A stretch of 64,000 bases of DNA, from NCBI GenBank assembly GCA_025093985.1, contig JACAAK010000022.1:1-64000 (forward strand), given 5' to 3'. Of this stretch, positions 21,331-33,635 are shown one piece after another (within the stretch, counting starts at the first letter, position 1; each line of letters opens with the position of its first letter). Position numbers and translations under genes: made by a program. Under the pieces are notes generated by a model. It did not search any database. It had not been told where the DNA came from and saw only the letters and a list, made by a program, of their open reading frames with translations. Origin of the DNA: Calvatia gigantea. Lineage: Eukaryota; Basidiomycota; Agaricomycetes; Agaricales; Lycoperdaceae.

Positions 21331-21674
21331 TGTCAGGGCAACTCCCAATGGTCCCCCCAGACCACCCCACAACCCTATACTCTCACCTGTACTCAACTGT
21401 GTGGACATAATAATAACTGGAAACTCTGAAGAACAATAATAGACTTATGTATATAATGAAACAATAAGACAATGGACAATAACGTAGTATATTAACCTGT
21501 ACACCTGCAGAAGACCCTTATCTGATTCTCTAAGAATTTCCCTGCAGGTATATAGTTTACATAGTTATTTGTAATATAACTAAGGATTCTCCTGCAATTA
21601 CCTGTTCATCCACTTCACCTGTCTCATGAGAGCCTTGCATCCCCAAGCCACTTGGACTGCAAGTTGCCCTTACA
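21331..21674 (+). repeat. 3' LTR of gypsy G1
   Basis: It is a 344-bp repeat, TGTCAGGGCAAC to CCCTTACA, matching 2549-2944 but without the 50-bp duplication. It is followed by CTAAA, the decayed partner of CTGAA on the left side. Confidence 0.85.
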
Positions 21675-22687
21675 CTAAAGGTAAGTGTACAGATGAGGCA
21701 AGGGGCACTGGAGTTTTTGCAGTAGAACTCTTGGATCAGTTCTGGAGTGTGAACTTTATTGGCTGGCTCCCATAAGTTGTGTTCTGTCCCAAAGCTTTTC
21801 CACTTGATGAGATATTGAAGTTGTTTGCAGTGAATACAGCTGTTGAGGACTTCTTTGACCTCCCATTCCTCTTTCTTGTCAATGATAATTGGATTAGGTG
21901 GGGGTTTTGTGCAGCAGTTTTTGGTCAGATTAGGTAGTGTGGATATCAGCTTGATAATGTTGAAAACTGGGTAAAGGCATTTCATAGAGTGGAGGAGGCA
22001 AAGACAGTAGATGTTTGTGTTGACCTGCTTGTCTATGATATATGGTCTGAGGCATTGGTGAGAAAGCTTCCTTAACAGGTAGGTGGTCTAGATATCATCT
22101 GCTTCAAGGTAAACTTTGTCACCTGGGTTGTATATGGGTGCAGGGATATGCCATTGGTTGTAATAGTAGGTCATGTTGTCTTTTGTCTTGACCAGTGTAG
22201 ACTTTGTTTTGTCTAGTGTTGACTCCATCTGTTTTGTGAACTTGTTAACTGATTTGATCTTTGAGGGTGGCTGACATAGCTCAAATTCCATGTGTGGGTA
22301 ATGTCCAGTATTGAGAAGGAAGGGGGAATGTTGAGTGGAGGTGGAGACATGATTGTTGTGTTGGAATTCTGTGAGTGAAAAGAGGTTGTGCCAGTCATTT
22401 TGTTACTTGTTTACAAAAAAGTGGAGGTACTAGTCCAATTCTTGGTTTACCCACTCTGTCTGCCCATCAGTCTGCAGGTGCTAGGTGGTTGAGGCAGCCA
22501 TCTTGATTTCCAGGAGCCAGTAAAGCTCCTTTATAAATGTGGTGACAAACTGTGGTCCATGATCTGAAATGACAGTATTGGGGAGTCTATGGAGCTTCCA
22601 GACATTGTGGAGGAAGAGCCATGCTGCTCCTTCAGCTAAAACAGTAGTATGGGTTAAGATGAAGTGAGCTCATTTGGAGATGGAGTC
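21675..22687 (-). pseudogene. Chromodomain and integrase of gypsy G2, cut by element C
   Basis: On the minus strand this carries the integrase core (ISDHGPQFVTTF and a TDGQTEWVNQ-like motif, about 22440-22560), the C-terminal domain (DKVYLEADDI) and a chromodomain (EEWEVKEVL, QYLIKWKSFG, about 21780-21900). It runs up to the insertion point of G1. It has several stops. At 22687 it is broken by the LTR of element C, and its upstream half is not found in the window. Confidence 0.78.
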
Positions 22688-23324
22688 TGTTATGAACTTA
22701 CCACATCCCTGGACTCATCTCATTTTACATATTAACCATATTCCTTACTGTATTGTCTTTTCTCCTCAGACTTTCTTATCTCTATTTTCCTATTTTTATT
22801 TATTCACATGTGTAGTCCTAGTTCACCTTCTTATGACTCCTTTTGAGTCATGTTTCCATCCATACCTCATATTCCCACCAGTGGACTTCTATCTACTTGT
22901 CTCCCTCTTCTCATGACTCATATCACTCCTTTTCCATTCATTACTTATTCCCTATGACTCCTTAGATTACCAATTAATCTGTGGTAGTCTCCCATTGACT
23001 TATACCCTTTTACTACATAATTACTCATCTCTTATACATAGCTAGTATATAAACCTTAAGTAGTACCTTTGTATTACCTTAGGTTATTCTAGTAACAAGC
23101 TTTCCTATCTTCACTTGTCTGTTATAAGGTTAATAACCTTGGGGACTGCAATGGCACTTAGCTTGGACTTCTTAGACAAGCATGAGCTTCTACTCGAGAG
23201 AGCAATCTGAAGTCTGCACAGAAGTCATTGAGACTTGCCAAATACTCCTGGGCTATAGCATTGAACCTCTCCCTGAGTGGAGACAATTCAGGCCCAGTTG
23301 TGAAGTAGGGTAATGCACATAACA
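22688..23324 (+). repeat. 5' LTR of gypsy C
   Basis: It begins TGTTATGAACTTACC and ends GCACATAACA, about 637 bp, and aligns along its length with the LTR of B with many C-to-T and G-to-A changes. The TATATAAA box near 23047 is kept. Confidence 0.85.
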
Positions 23325-23479
23325 TAAGAATAACCTCACCCCTTCTCTCATTTCTATACAACTCTTGTTTCTTACAGCCAGTTTCTGCTGATTATTCCTC
23401 CATCCAGTCAACATTGAGAAGCCTTCCCAGTAATAGAGTCAAGAAGAGTAGAACTTTGGGTCTACTAGGTTTTCATTCT

Positions 23480-24790
23480 CTGCTATAATGGCAAAGCCAT
23501 TTTTATGCTTGAAAATTGCTAATCTAAGGCATACAAGCCTAATCTAATAATTACATTGAACCTTTCTGTAGTGGTATGACCTAATCTAAGAGCCCAACAG
23601 TATAATAAAAGAGTACTTGATCACTGTAGAACACTATGGCCATTGATGACAGATAGTGGCAGCTATGGGATAACCACTGTGCTTAACTAAAAGTAATTTT
23701 AACAGTGTATCATATGACCAGTCATGATTCTGGCTAGACCAGGCAGTAAAACCATTCCAATATGTCTATACAGAGCTACAGGACCCCTCCAATGAGTCTA
23801 GACTTGAGAAATAAGTCTGACACACTTAATCTAAAAGGATGATCGGTATGTTCACAAGGAAATGCCACCGTTATTAGATTAACAAACATCACTCAGCACT
23901 AATGATGCATATGGACATGTGCACATACAATCCATGGGGACATGTAGGAGAACAGTTTATGTGATGTCCAAAATCTTAGATGTTCTACATATTTAGAGAA
24001 GAGTGCAGATCCAGAGAACAGACTAAAACACAGTCTAGAACAAATAGATACCCAGAATCTGCCTATATTTCCAATGTTTCACTAATCTAACGGGTTGCAG
24101 CTCTCTTGGCATGTGATCTAATCTACTAGTTTATACCTTGCTTGATAATATGGTCCTAGTCATGTAATCATTATCTTGTCATAATGAGCATTCAAATAAT
24201 ATATAAACCCCCTCTGAGGTATTGGACATGGCAAGGAACCTACTAGCCATTGCCCAGCCTTCAGAGCACAGTGAAAAGTGATCTATTGTGCCTGAGCAAA
24301 GCAAAGTAATAAGTTCTTTTGAGATTAACTGGATTAAGTGACTTGAGCTAAAGTTGAGACCTTTGTAATCTAAGAAGAAGACCTCAGGCTTACTTGTAAA
24401 GTGAGCTTAAATTAAGAGTGTATTGTATCACTGCACTCTGGTACTTGGAGTATCACAAGTGTAGGATAGTGTGCTTCTGGTTGTTGACTTGATAAGAGTG
24501 AATCTTAGAGAGTACCTGAGGTTCTGTGTCTTATTAACTTCTTAGATAAGGGATGCAAGTTGCACTTTTTACAGTATAACTTGACTTTACTTTTCTTAGC
24601 GAAGGTAGTTAGCTACTCTAGTGTTCTCTATGCATTGTTGTTTCACATTATTTTGTGGAATTGTCCCTCATATTGTCAGATTGCCTCCCTATGAACTTAC
24701 ATTGTGCAGAAATCTTTAAATATCTATTCTATCAGCTTAATCTAAGCAACACATCCCTATTACACACTAGTATTCTATTTCTGTCTCTTT
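23480..24790. mobile_element. Unidentified 1.3-kb insertion in the leader of gypsy C
   Basis: The leaders of B and D are continuous where C has about 1.3 kb of extra DNA, so this is an insertion; the exact ends are uncertain by some 20 bp. It has no long ORF. It contains a TATATAAACC box near 24200 and seven exact AATCTAA heptamers spread from 23521 to 24739. A solo LTR of an unrelated element is the simplest reading. A non-autonomous DNA transposon with subterminal repeats is an alternative. I found no clear terminal inverted repeat. Confidence 0.5.
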
Positions 24791-24936
24791 ACCACAAGTA
24801 GCATTGAGTAGAGCAGGACTATTCACTACTAGTCTGTTATTTTCTATTATTCTCAGTGTATTGACATATTAAGAAGCCTCTATCTAGTAATATTGAGTAG
24901 AGCAGGCCTGGTCATCACTTTCTGTTTTCTTTCACC

Positions 24937-26733
24937 ATGTCTCAGAAAGGGAAATGTCCCTCACACCCTCCTTCCTCTCCAAAATGATCATTTTATACCC
25001 TAACTCAACATTCCTTTGAATCACCCACTACACTACCACCCCAACATACCTACCAATCAGAAAGACCTTTAGCACTATACCTGAAAAGAATCTATTATAC
25101 TCCATGAACAAGATCTCAAAAACCCAAACTACTACAAGTGCTACCTGCACCTACAAGAAAATTCAACAAACCAGAACCCCCTAAGTCATCTCAAAGTGGC
25201 AAATTTGACTATTTTTGACCTAATTCACCCCAGCAAGGCCCACCTCAGGAATCACCACCACAAACTCTGTCTAGAGCCATATCCCTTCCCAATTTGGAAT
25301 TGAAAACCCCTAGACCTTACCATCAATCCTTGAAGACAACTCTGATGACAAGATATTCCACCAGTTGCCTAAATATTCAGACAAACTATCTATCATCTCC
25401 AATAGAGAAGGAGATCACCTTCTATATGCTCCAAATACCCTCAAATACCCAGACATCTCTGGTTTTGAATCCCAAGAACTAATACATCCAGAAACTGAAA
25501 CAATGGCTACTTCAATTCAAACTCAAACTCAAATGAGTACTCAGCCATACCCAGACCAACCACTTTTCAGAACATTGACCCTAATATTTGGAACAGAATA
25601 CAAAGACCTCCCAGCAGAAGGTCTCTCAGTAGAGATTGAAGAGGCAGAGTGCCCTCTCCCTCCTCTTCCTCATCATAAAGTCCCAGTAATGCTCCATCCA
25701 CTCTGTCCTCTTTCTTGCTTGGAGAGGGAGGAGGCTGATGAAGACATTGAACCCCTGCAATTCAGTTTGTAGGAAATGATGGAAACTCAAAAGAAATTGG
25801 ACAGAAACCCCTGAACTTCAATAGAGTAACACTAAGATTCAAAACTTGGTAGATACTAGTCAAGAACTACCTCAAAATGAACCCCAGAGTCTTTATGGAT
25901 GACTAATGCCAGATCAGATTCATTCTAGGCCTTATGATCAAAAAAAAAGCTGGATCTTGGTCTGAACAGTATTATACCAGTCAAATTACCAATACTCAAG
26001 GAAAACCTGTGCCATGGAGATACTCTACCTTTGAGAAGTTCAAAGCAGAAATCCTGAAACACTTTACCCCAGTAGACAAACAAATTACTGTACAATGACA
26101 ATGGAACAACTTAAGGCAAAACAAATTAACTGCAGTAGACTTCAACCTCAAATTCCAATACCTTGCTTCAATTACAGATATCCAGGATAATAAGGCCTTA
26201 ATCAAACAATATAAATGTGGACTTATACCCTCTCTTGCCTGAGAAGTATGGACAAGAAAAGAAGGACCACCCAAAACTATCAAAGAATGGTATACAGACA
26301 CAGTACAATGTGATTCTGTTAATTGCCAAGCAGATACAATGTGGCCATGAAATTACTCTCAAAATCCAAACCCTTACCAGCTGCCACAATTCCCTCAACA
26401 AACCTACCAACCCTACTTTCAACTAAATAACCAGCCTCAATGAACTATTCATGAAATACAAACCAAACTGCAAGATTACTATAAACTACAATATGAGGAT
26501 AAGGACCAATATTATCCTGAACAGGAATCAGATAACCCCTCTGATATTCACAATCCTGACAACTCCAAATTACAGTTAAATACTGTATTCACTACTGAGC
26601 AAGTTGCTTGCTACAAAGCTGGAAAATATATAGAATGTGGAAAGTTTGGACATCTCATTAGCAACTGCCTAAACCCCAATCCAAACCTGTTCAAAGACAA
26701 ACCACCTCCCAGAAGGCCTAACTTTCTACAATG
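24937..26733 (+). pseudogene. gag of gypsy C
   Basis: The ATG at 24937 matches the gag start of B. The frame is riddled with stops but the order of motifs is the same as in B: a P/S/T-rich N-terminus, a gag core near 25800-26330, and a knuckle near 26628-26670. The knuckle's first cysteine is now tyrosine. It is open at 25365-25772. Confidence 0.75.
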
Positions 26734-26789
26734 AAGGTTTATGCAACTACTATGATACTCACAACTCCAATGACCCCAATCTTCAAGAA

Positions 26790-29100
26790 ACCATTCTGGT
26801 TCTAGCCTGAATCAAACTCAAAAAATCTCTGCACTGGATATTCAAGCCATGATTAGAGAACTCCCAACTGACAAATGAATGGAATTCAAGGAAGCCTATA
26901 TCACCAATCCAATGCTCAAACCTTTGGGGATTTTTGAGGGCATCACCTGATCTTGAAAAAGAATTACTGGATGACCCACAAATTGATCTAATTAAATTTC
27001 CTACCTTAAACAACAAAGTGTCAATTTTCCTTCCCATTGAATTAAACCAAAGCCACCTATAAAATGTTCGAGTCATTACATTAATTGACTCAGGAGCTCA
27101 AGGAAACTTCATCTCATCCACATTCACTTGTACTCATGAACTACAAATCTGTACCATCAACCAACCTATCAAAGTATCTAATGCAGATGGAACTCCCAAT
27201 GAAAATAGATCAATCTATGAAAGCATTGAGCTAAATACTCTAATCAATGGAAAGTAATGCCATTTCAAAGCCTATGTCTCAGGAATAGGATTGAAAGATC
27301 TAATCCTCAGATACCCATGGCTATAACAAACAAATCTGGACATAAACTGGACCACTCAAGAGTTTAAATAGTAAAACAATAATTACATTATACCTCTTAT
27401 TGCTAAATCCATGAATGGACCTACTACTATCAATGAAATTGCCTTAGACATTCATGGAATGAATGACACTAAACAATATACTTACCTAGATGAAGACTTT
27501 GACCCACTGGCAGTAAAAGTCTTTGAAGCAATCATTCACTCCAATGAACCAGAACTCTCAATTGATGAATTAAAACTCTATTTGGAGAATATTAATTTTG
27601 ACAAATTTCATTTGGAATACAAACTCTATGGAATCACCCAAATCCTGCATGAACTTGAAATCAATACAAAGATTACCCAAGCTATAAGTCTAGCACAGAA
27701 ATCTACTCCAAAAACCAAAGCTAAATTACCCAGGAAATACAAGAAATTCACATTACTATTTGATACCAAGAAATCTGAACAATTCCCACCAAGCTGACCT
27801 TATGATCACAAAATTGAACTCCTTGACACATTCAAACTAGAACTAGGAAAAACATATCCCCTATTTCCCTTAGAAACTAAAGAACTCAAAAAGTTTATGT
27901 ATAAAAACCTCCAAAAAGGATACATCCAAGAATCTGAATCCCTGATGGCCTCATCATTCTTCTTTGTAGGAAAGAAGGATGGGAAACTACAGCCTTGCCA
28001 AGACTACCAGTACCTGAACAAATTCACAAAGAAGAATGCTTACCCTATTCCTATGATTACCACTATCATAGATAAACTCCAAGGAGTGAAACTCTTCACC
28101 AAGATGGATATCTGACTCAGATACAATAATATCAGAATTCAAGAAGGCAATCAATGGAAAGCCACCTTCAAAACTCCCATTGGACTCTATGAACTGAATG
28201 TCATGTTCTTTGGAATGTATAACTCCCCTGCTACCTTTCAGAAAATGATGGACACGATATTCACCAAAATGCTTGATAAAGGAGGAATTATAATTTACAT
28301 GGACAATATTCTTATCTATGCCAAAACTCAAGAAGAAATGGATCGCCTTACTATGGAAGCCCTCCAAATACTGAAGGACAATGATCTATACCTGAAACTA
28401 GAGAAATGTGAATTTGACAAGATCTATCTCAAATATCTCAGCATGATAATCTCCCCAAACAAGATTGAAATAGATAACACCAAACTCCATGGAATAGAAA
28501 AATGGCCCTTATCCTACACTACCTGCAATGTCAGAAAATTTATAGGATTCTGCAACTTCTACTGAAAATTCATACATTACTATGCTGACATCTCTTGACC
28601 ACTTAATGCCCTACTATCCAAAACAAAGAAATTCAAATGGGAAATCAAGGCAAATAAAGCCTTCAAACAACTAAAATCAGAATTCATGAAGAAACATGTT
28701 TTACTTATACTAGACCAAACAAGACTGTTTTTCATTGAAACTGATACCCTGAAATATGCCTTAGGAGCCATCCTATCCCAGCAAGACATGAATGAAAACT
28801 ACCACCCTATAGCATTTCTATCCAAAGCATTCAACCCTACCCAATATAACTATAAAATACATGACCAAGAACTCCTTGCCATAATCACTGTATTGGAAGA
28901 ATGGTGACATTACCTAGAAGGAGCCCAATATTGTATAACCATCTAAACTGATCACAAGAACCTTACCTTTTGAAGAAAGCCCCAAAATATCTTTAGAAGA
29001 CAAGCCTGATGGCTTGGATTCCTCACACACTTCAACTTTGTAATTGAACACATCCCAGGAATGAAAATACTAGCTGCAGACACACTCTTACAAAGACCAG
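26790..29100 (+). pseudogene. Protease, reverse transcriptase and RNase H of gypsy C
   Basis: The protease motif (LIDSGAQGNF-like) lies near 27084. A long open linker spans 27411-27797. The RT starts near 27897, with FFFVGKKDGKL, FFGMYNSPATF and a catalytic box changed to YMDN near 28297. RNase H follows (IETDTLKYALGAIL, ELLAIITVLEEW). Several TGA and TAG codons break the frame, for example near 28114 and 28564. Confidence 0.8.
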
Positions 29101-30667
29101 ATTACACCCCAGATAACAACAATGACAATGAAAATGTTATTGTTCTACCAGAAGAAGTATTCCTCAGTGAAATCATTATACTACCCAACAAACTATTCAT
29201 CTCTCTGGTTGACCAAGAATTACAAAATAATATCATGAAATCATCTAAATATGATGAAGTCACCATGGAAGCTATGAAACAACTTCTATTAGAATCACTG
29301 GAAGCAATCAACTCAAAATATGGAATCATTCCCATGTTATTTGGACATCTTATGACATTCAAAGAACAAATCATTATCTCAGCAGATGTGGAACTCCACT
29401 GACATATTATCCAATAATACCATGATCACCCTTCTACCAGATACCCTGGAGAACAAGAAATCTACCAGATAGCCAAAGCTGAAGTATATTGGCCAAGAAT
29501 GAGTACCTTCATGTGAAATTATATTCAAGGATGCAACACATGCCAGCAATTCAAGATCAACCAAAACCCTGCTCATCCACCATTGCAACCAATCCTACCA
29601 CCCACTTCTACTAGACTATTCACACACATTGCAATGGATCCATTGACCGACCTCCCTAGATCCCACAGATTTGACTCTATTCTGTCCATAGTGGACCATG
29701 GACTTATAAAGGGGGTAATTCTCACTCCTTGTACAAAAGAAATCACTGCCAAAGGAATTGCCAACATAATTATAGACAAAGTCTATACTAGATTTGGACT
29801 ACCAGACAAGATAATCTCTGACCGTGACCCCAGATTCTGAGTAAACTCCAGTCAAGCTCTCATGAAATGCTTAGGAATCACTCAATCATTCTCATCAGCC
29901 TATTACCCTCAGTCTGATGGAACCACCAAATGATTCAACCAGAAAATCTCTGTGTACCTGTCTATCTATTGCACAGGAAACCCCTCTGCCTGGTCTGAAA
30001 TACTCCCCATTCTCCAGTTCTTCCATAACTCAAGAGCACATTCCAATTGAAAACAAACACCTTTCAAACTTATGTACAGAACAAAACCCCATGGGATATC
30101 TACAATCCTCAAGGAATCAAACTTTACTACTACCAAGGAAAGAATAGAATCCCTGGACTATGCATGAAGAGAAGCCATTGCTGCCCACAAACTAGCTATG
30201 GAACATATGGAACAACAAACTAAATCTAAATTTAAACCCTTCACTCTAGGACAATGAGTGTGGCTTGAACAAAAAAACCTAAAACTCCCATTCAAATTGA
30301 ACAAGATAGTACTGAAAATCTTGGACTATTTACAATCAAAGAAGTACTATCACCACTCTCCTACTGACTTGATCTACCTGAAACATGGAAGATCCACAAT
30401 ATATTCCATGCCACCCTTCTCTCTGAATATACTGAAAACAATATCTATGGACCAAATCCAGAACTACCCCTTCCTGATATAATAGAAGAAGAAAAATATG
30501 AAATTAAAGATATTCTGAACCACCAAACTAAAAACAGACAAAGGGAATATTACATCAAGTGGAAAGGTTATGACTACAAAGAAAACTCTTGGGAAAACAA
30601 AGCACAACTGTTACCACATGCCCAAGAACTTTTACAAAAATACCAACAGAAACACCAAATAAATACC
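29101..30667 (+). pseudogene. Integrase and chromodomain of gypsy C
   Basis: The HHCC part lies near 29400-29560 (CNTCQQFKI) and the core near 29630-29940 (MDPLTDLP, ISDRDPRF, SDGTTK). The core's glutamate position reads K or stop. The C-terminus ends in a chromodomain (KYEIKDIL, REYYIKWKGY) near 30490-30640. Stops are frequent. The segment near 30335 corresponds to the point where the deletion in B rejoins. Confidence 0.78.
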
Positions 30668-30772
30668 ACTCCACCTAAATGATGAAAAGGACATAAATAG
30701 CCAGGACAAAGACCAAGTCACTTATCCTCCAAACTTACTCCAATATCTCTACAACATTCTCAAATTGTATTA

Positions 30773-32669
30773 ATGGCACCTACCCAAAAGAACTATAAGA
30801 AGGGCAAGAAGGCTGCTATTATCATCCCATCTCCCTTACCTACATTAGTATCTGCCTACTCTAGCCATTACAACACCCTCACCAGATAAATCCAATCTCT
30901 TCCTGTCTCCCCTTGTATTTCTTTACCCAAGTTGCCCACCATCTCACTTGTGGTCAACAAAGCCTCAACCTCAACCCTCTCTGTCATCACTCACCTAGAA
31001 CAAGAACAGCCTATCTTGACACTGTCTAATAGTGTCTTCTTCCAAAATAAACTCCAGCAAATTGCAGACCAGAACAAACACTTCTGGATTGATGTCTTCA
31101 CAGGCACCCAGTATGTCTATATCCCATCTACCAATGAATCCACTGATCATTCCCCCCAGGCTGACCTCTCCTACCTAAACCAATAAAAGAAACAACCCAT
31201 TCTCACTGAACTACAGCCTGTCTGGGCCAATATGGAATGAGCTACCTTTAGCTCTGAACCCAGAGACTCCCCAGTCTCCTTCTCAGTGGTCATTACTGGA
31301 GCCACTCCTCATACCCCCACCTATGACATATAGGGAAACACCCAGAGAATCCAGTGGTCCCCAATCCCTGCATATATATACTCCATCCCAAACCAACACC
31401 CTGCCCCAGCACTCCCCTTGGAGTAAGCTGGGATCCCAAGATCTGCTTGAGAGAAACTTTACCCAACTGAATATACAACTGCTGGCTGGATTGTGGCAAA
31501 CTCTGACTAAGACCCCAGCAGGCAAACCAGATTTAGCCCTGAACCCTCCCCTAAGAATGATTGACCTTTGCCTATGGAATTATGGGCTCAACCTGATTTT
31601 CAGAGTTTGGGATCCCTCTGTGCAATGGTCTTCAGTAGAGACCATCAAGCTCTATTCCAAACCCAATATCTACATACAACTGATCAACAAAATCACTGGC
31701 ACCTTATCTGCAATGCCATACTCCAATGTGAGCATCTTCATTAGAATCATGACTACACAACTGATCAAGTGGCTGTATTTATCAAGGCATTACAAAGCCT
31801 TGGACTACCTCAGGCTTTCACCTGCTACCTCAGAGAGCATCAGGTTGATCCTCTCCTATCCAACTGGCACCTTTGCCCAACTATAAATGAACTACATATC
31901 CTGGCCAGTACCTCCCCCACTTCCCATCCTGTTGGAATCTGTGATGTCATGCTAGATAGACAAACTCCAGCCTATTAAGCTTCACTGATTACATGCCCTC
32001 TCCCCTATATAACATTGTAGTCTACATCAACTGTACCTCACTTGTTTACCCCTCTAATGTTACCATGTTGCCCTTAAATAAGTCCCTTCAATATATTCTG
32101 CCCCAGCAAACATACCTCCCCTGACCCAATTTTAACCCCCTTCACTATACAATGTCCCAAACTCGACTAGAACAGACTGTGTTCAACCTAATGGAACATT
32201 TCAACCAAATACTGGCCCAGGAGAAAGCACCCCCACTCTCCAACAAGAAAAGGGAAACAATAGATGAAATACTGGAGAAGACAACCACCAATGAACTCCA
32301 ACCTGACCCTGAGCTATGAATGACTTGAACTTTATCCCTGGAGTATTTTGCAAAAAATGTAAAAAGCTCCACCTCCCAGCAATTGGCCATTGGGCTAGCC
32401 ATTGCCAGTATACTGTATGTCCCATCTGCTACAAGATGAAACCAGGATACTACAAATGGTCCTGTCCCCAATACTTCTGCTGAATCTGTGAAACTCAGAA
32501 CCTCCAACATAAATCCAAATACTGCCCTCGCTATCCCAAATATATAGAGATAGTAAACTGAATGAAGGAACACTATCAACTACCTATCTATTCTAACCCA
32601 TGTGATGCCTTCAATGACAAAGATTATGATGATGGTGTTTCTCTTGACTTCTCCTGTCTATCTGTGTAA
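30773..32669 (+). pseudogene. Accessory 3' ORFs of gypsy C
   Basis: This is the decayed counterpart of the three extra ORFs of B. The first starts at ATG 30773 (APTQKNYKKGKK) and keeps the ADQNKHFWIDVF motif near 31065 and a QNHWHLIC motif near 31685. A 55-codon ORF (32152-32319) ends in an ATGA overlap. The triple-knuckle ORF (32316-32669, 117 codons as in B) follows, with one stop in the third knuckle. The shared lengths and the overlap show that these ORFs belong to the element and are not random. Confidence 0.65.
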
Positions 32670-32701
32670 ATTTTGGAGTAATTTACCTAGAGATGGGCTA
32701 A

Positions 32702-33331
32702 TGTTATGAACTTAACCATAAACTAACATTACTCCTCCACAAATATATTAACCTTTTACTTAGACTTTTCCTATTTTCCCATATACCCTGGTCTAATCTT
32801 TATTTATTTATCACATGTACTTCTAGTTCACCTTCTTATGACTCCTTCTGAGTCATGTTTCTGTTTATACCTTGTATTCCCACCAGTGGACTTCTATCTA
32901 CTCATTTCCCTCTTCCTGTGACTCATATTACTTCTCTTCTCTATTCATTACTTATTCCCTATGACTCCTTAGATTACCAATTAACCTGTAGTAGTCTCCC
33001 ATTGACTCATACCCTCTTACTACATAATTACTCATCTCTTATGCATAGCTAGTATATAAACCTTAAGTAGTACCTTTATATTACCTTAGGTCATTCTAGT
33101 AACAAGCTTCCTTATCTTCACTTGTCTGCTACAAGGTTAACAACCTTGGGGACTGCAATGACATTTAACTTGGACTTCTCAGACAAGCACAAGCTTCTAC
33201 TTGAGGGAGCAATCCAAAGTCTGCACAGAAGTCATTGAGACTTGTCATATACTTCTGGACTATAGCATTGAACCTCTCCCTGAGTGGAGACAATCTGGCC
33301 CTGGTTGTGAAGTAAGGTAATGCATGTAACA
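32702..33331 (+). repeat. LTR shared by gypsy C (3') and D (5')
   Basis: This 630-bp LTR ends the C element and is followed at once by the leader and gag of D. No second LTR or target duplication lies between them. Such an LTR-internal-LTR-internal array is the expected result of unequal recombination between LTRs. Confidence 0.85.
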
Positions 33332-33635
33332 TAAGAATAACCTCACCCCTCTCTTGTTTTTAAATGACTCCTGTTTCTTATGGCCAGCTTCTGCTGATTA
33401 TTCCTCCATCCAGTTGATGTCAAGAAGCCTTCTTAATAATAGGGTCAAGAAGAGTAGAACTTCAGGTCTACTAATTGTTGTCTGTCATTCTCTGCAAGTA
33501 GCATTGAGAAGAGTGGGACTGTTCACCACTAGCTTGTTATTCTCTATTATCCTCTATGTATTGACACATTGAGAAGCCTCCACCTAGTAACATTGAGTAG
33601 AGTGGCCTAATCACTGCTTCTTGTTTTCTTTCACC

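Larger units (their letters stand above)
2549..21674 (+). mobile_element. Gypsy G1, full-length chromodomain element split by element A
   Basis: G1 is a Ty3/gypsy element with LTRs at 2549-2944 and 21331-21674 and the order gag, protease, RT, RNase H, integrase, chromodomain. It lies inside a minus-strand relative, G2, with flanking bases CTGAA on the left and CTAAA on the right. These look like a 5-bp target duplication with one G-to-A change. Element A (6337-19508) interrupts its RNase H. All its genes carry stops, so it is dead. Without the insert it is about 5.9 kb. Confidence 0.85.
22688..33331 (+). mobile_element. Gypsy C, full-length decayed relative of B
   Basis: C has LTRs at 22688-23324 and 32702-33331 and the complete order gag, protease, RT, RNase H, integrase, chromodomain, accessory ORFs. 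It is strongly depleted in CpG compared with B, and every gene has stops. It is the autonomous layout from which B is a deletion derivative. A foreign insert of about 1.3 kb sits in its leader. Its 3' LTR also serves as the 5' LTR of element D. Confidence 0.85.

Noticed and set aside
23470..24800. Helitron for the insert in the leader of C
   Set aside because: CTAG followed by T at the right end fits weakly, but I found no 3' hairpin, no clear TC start and no Rep/helicase remnant.
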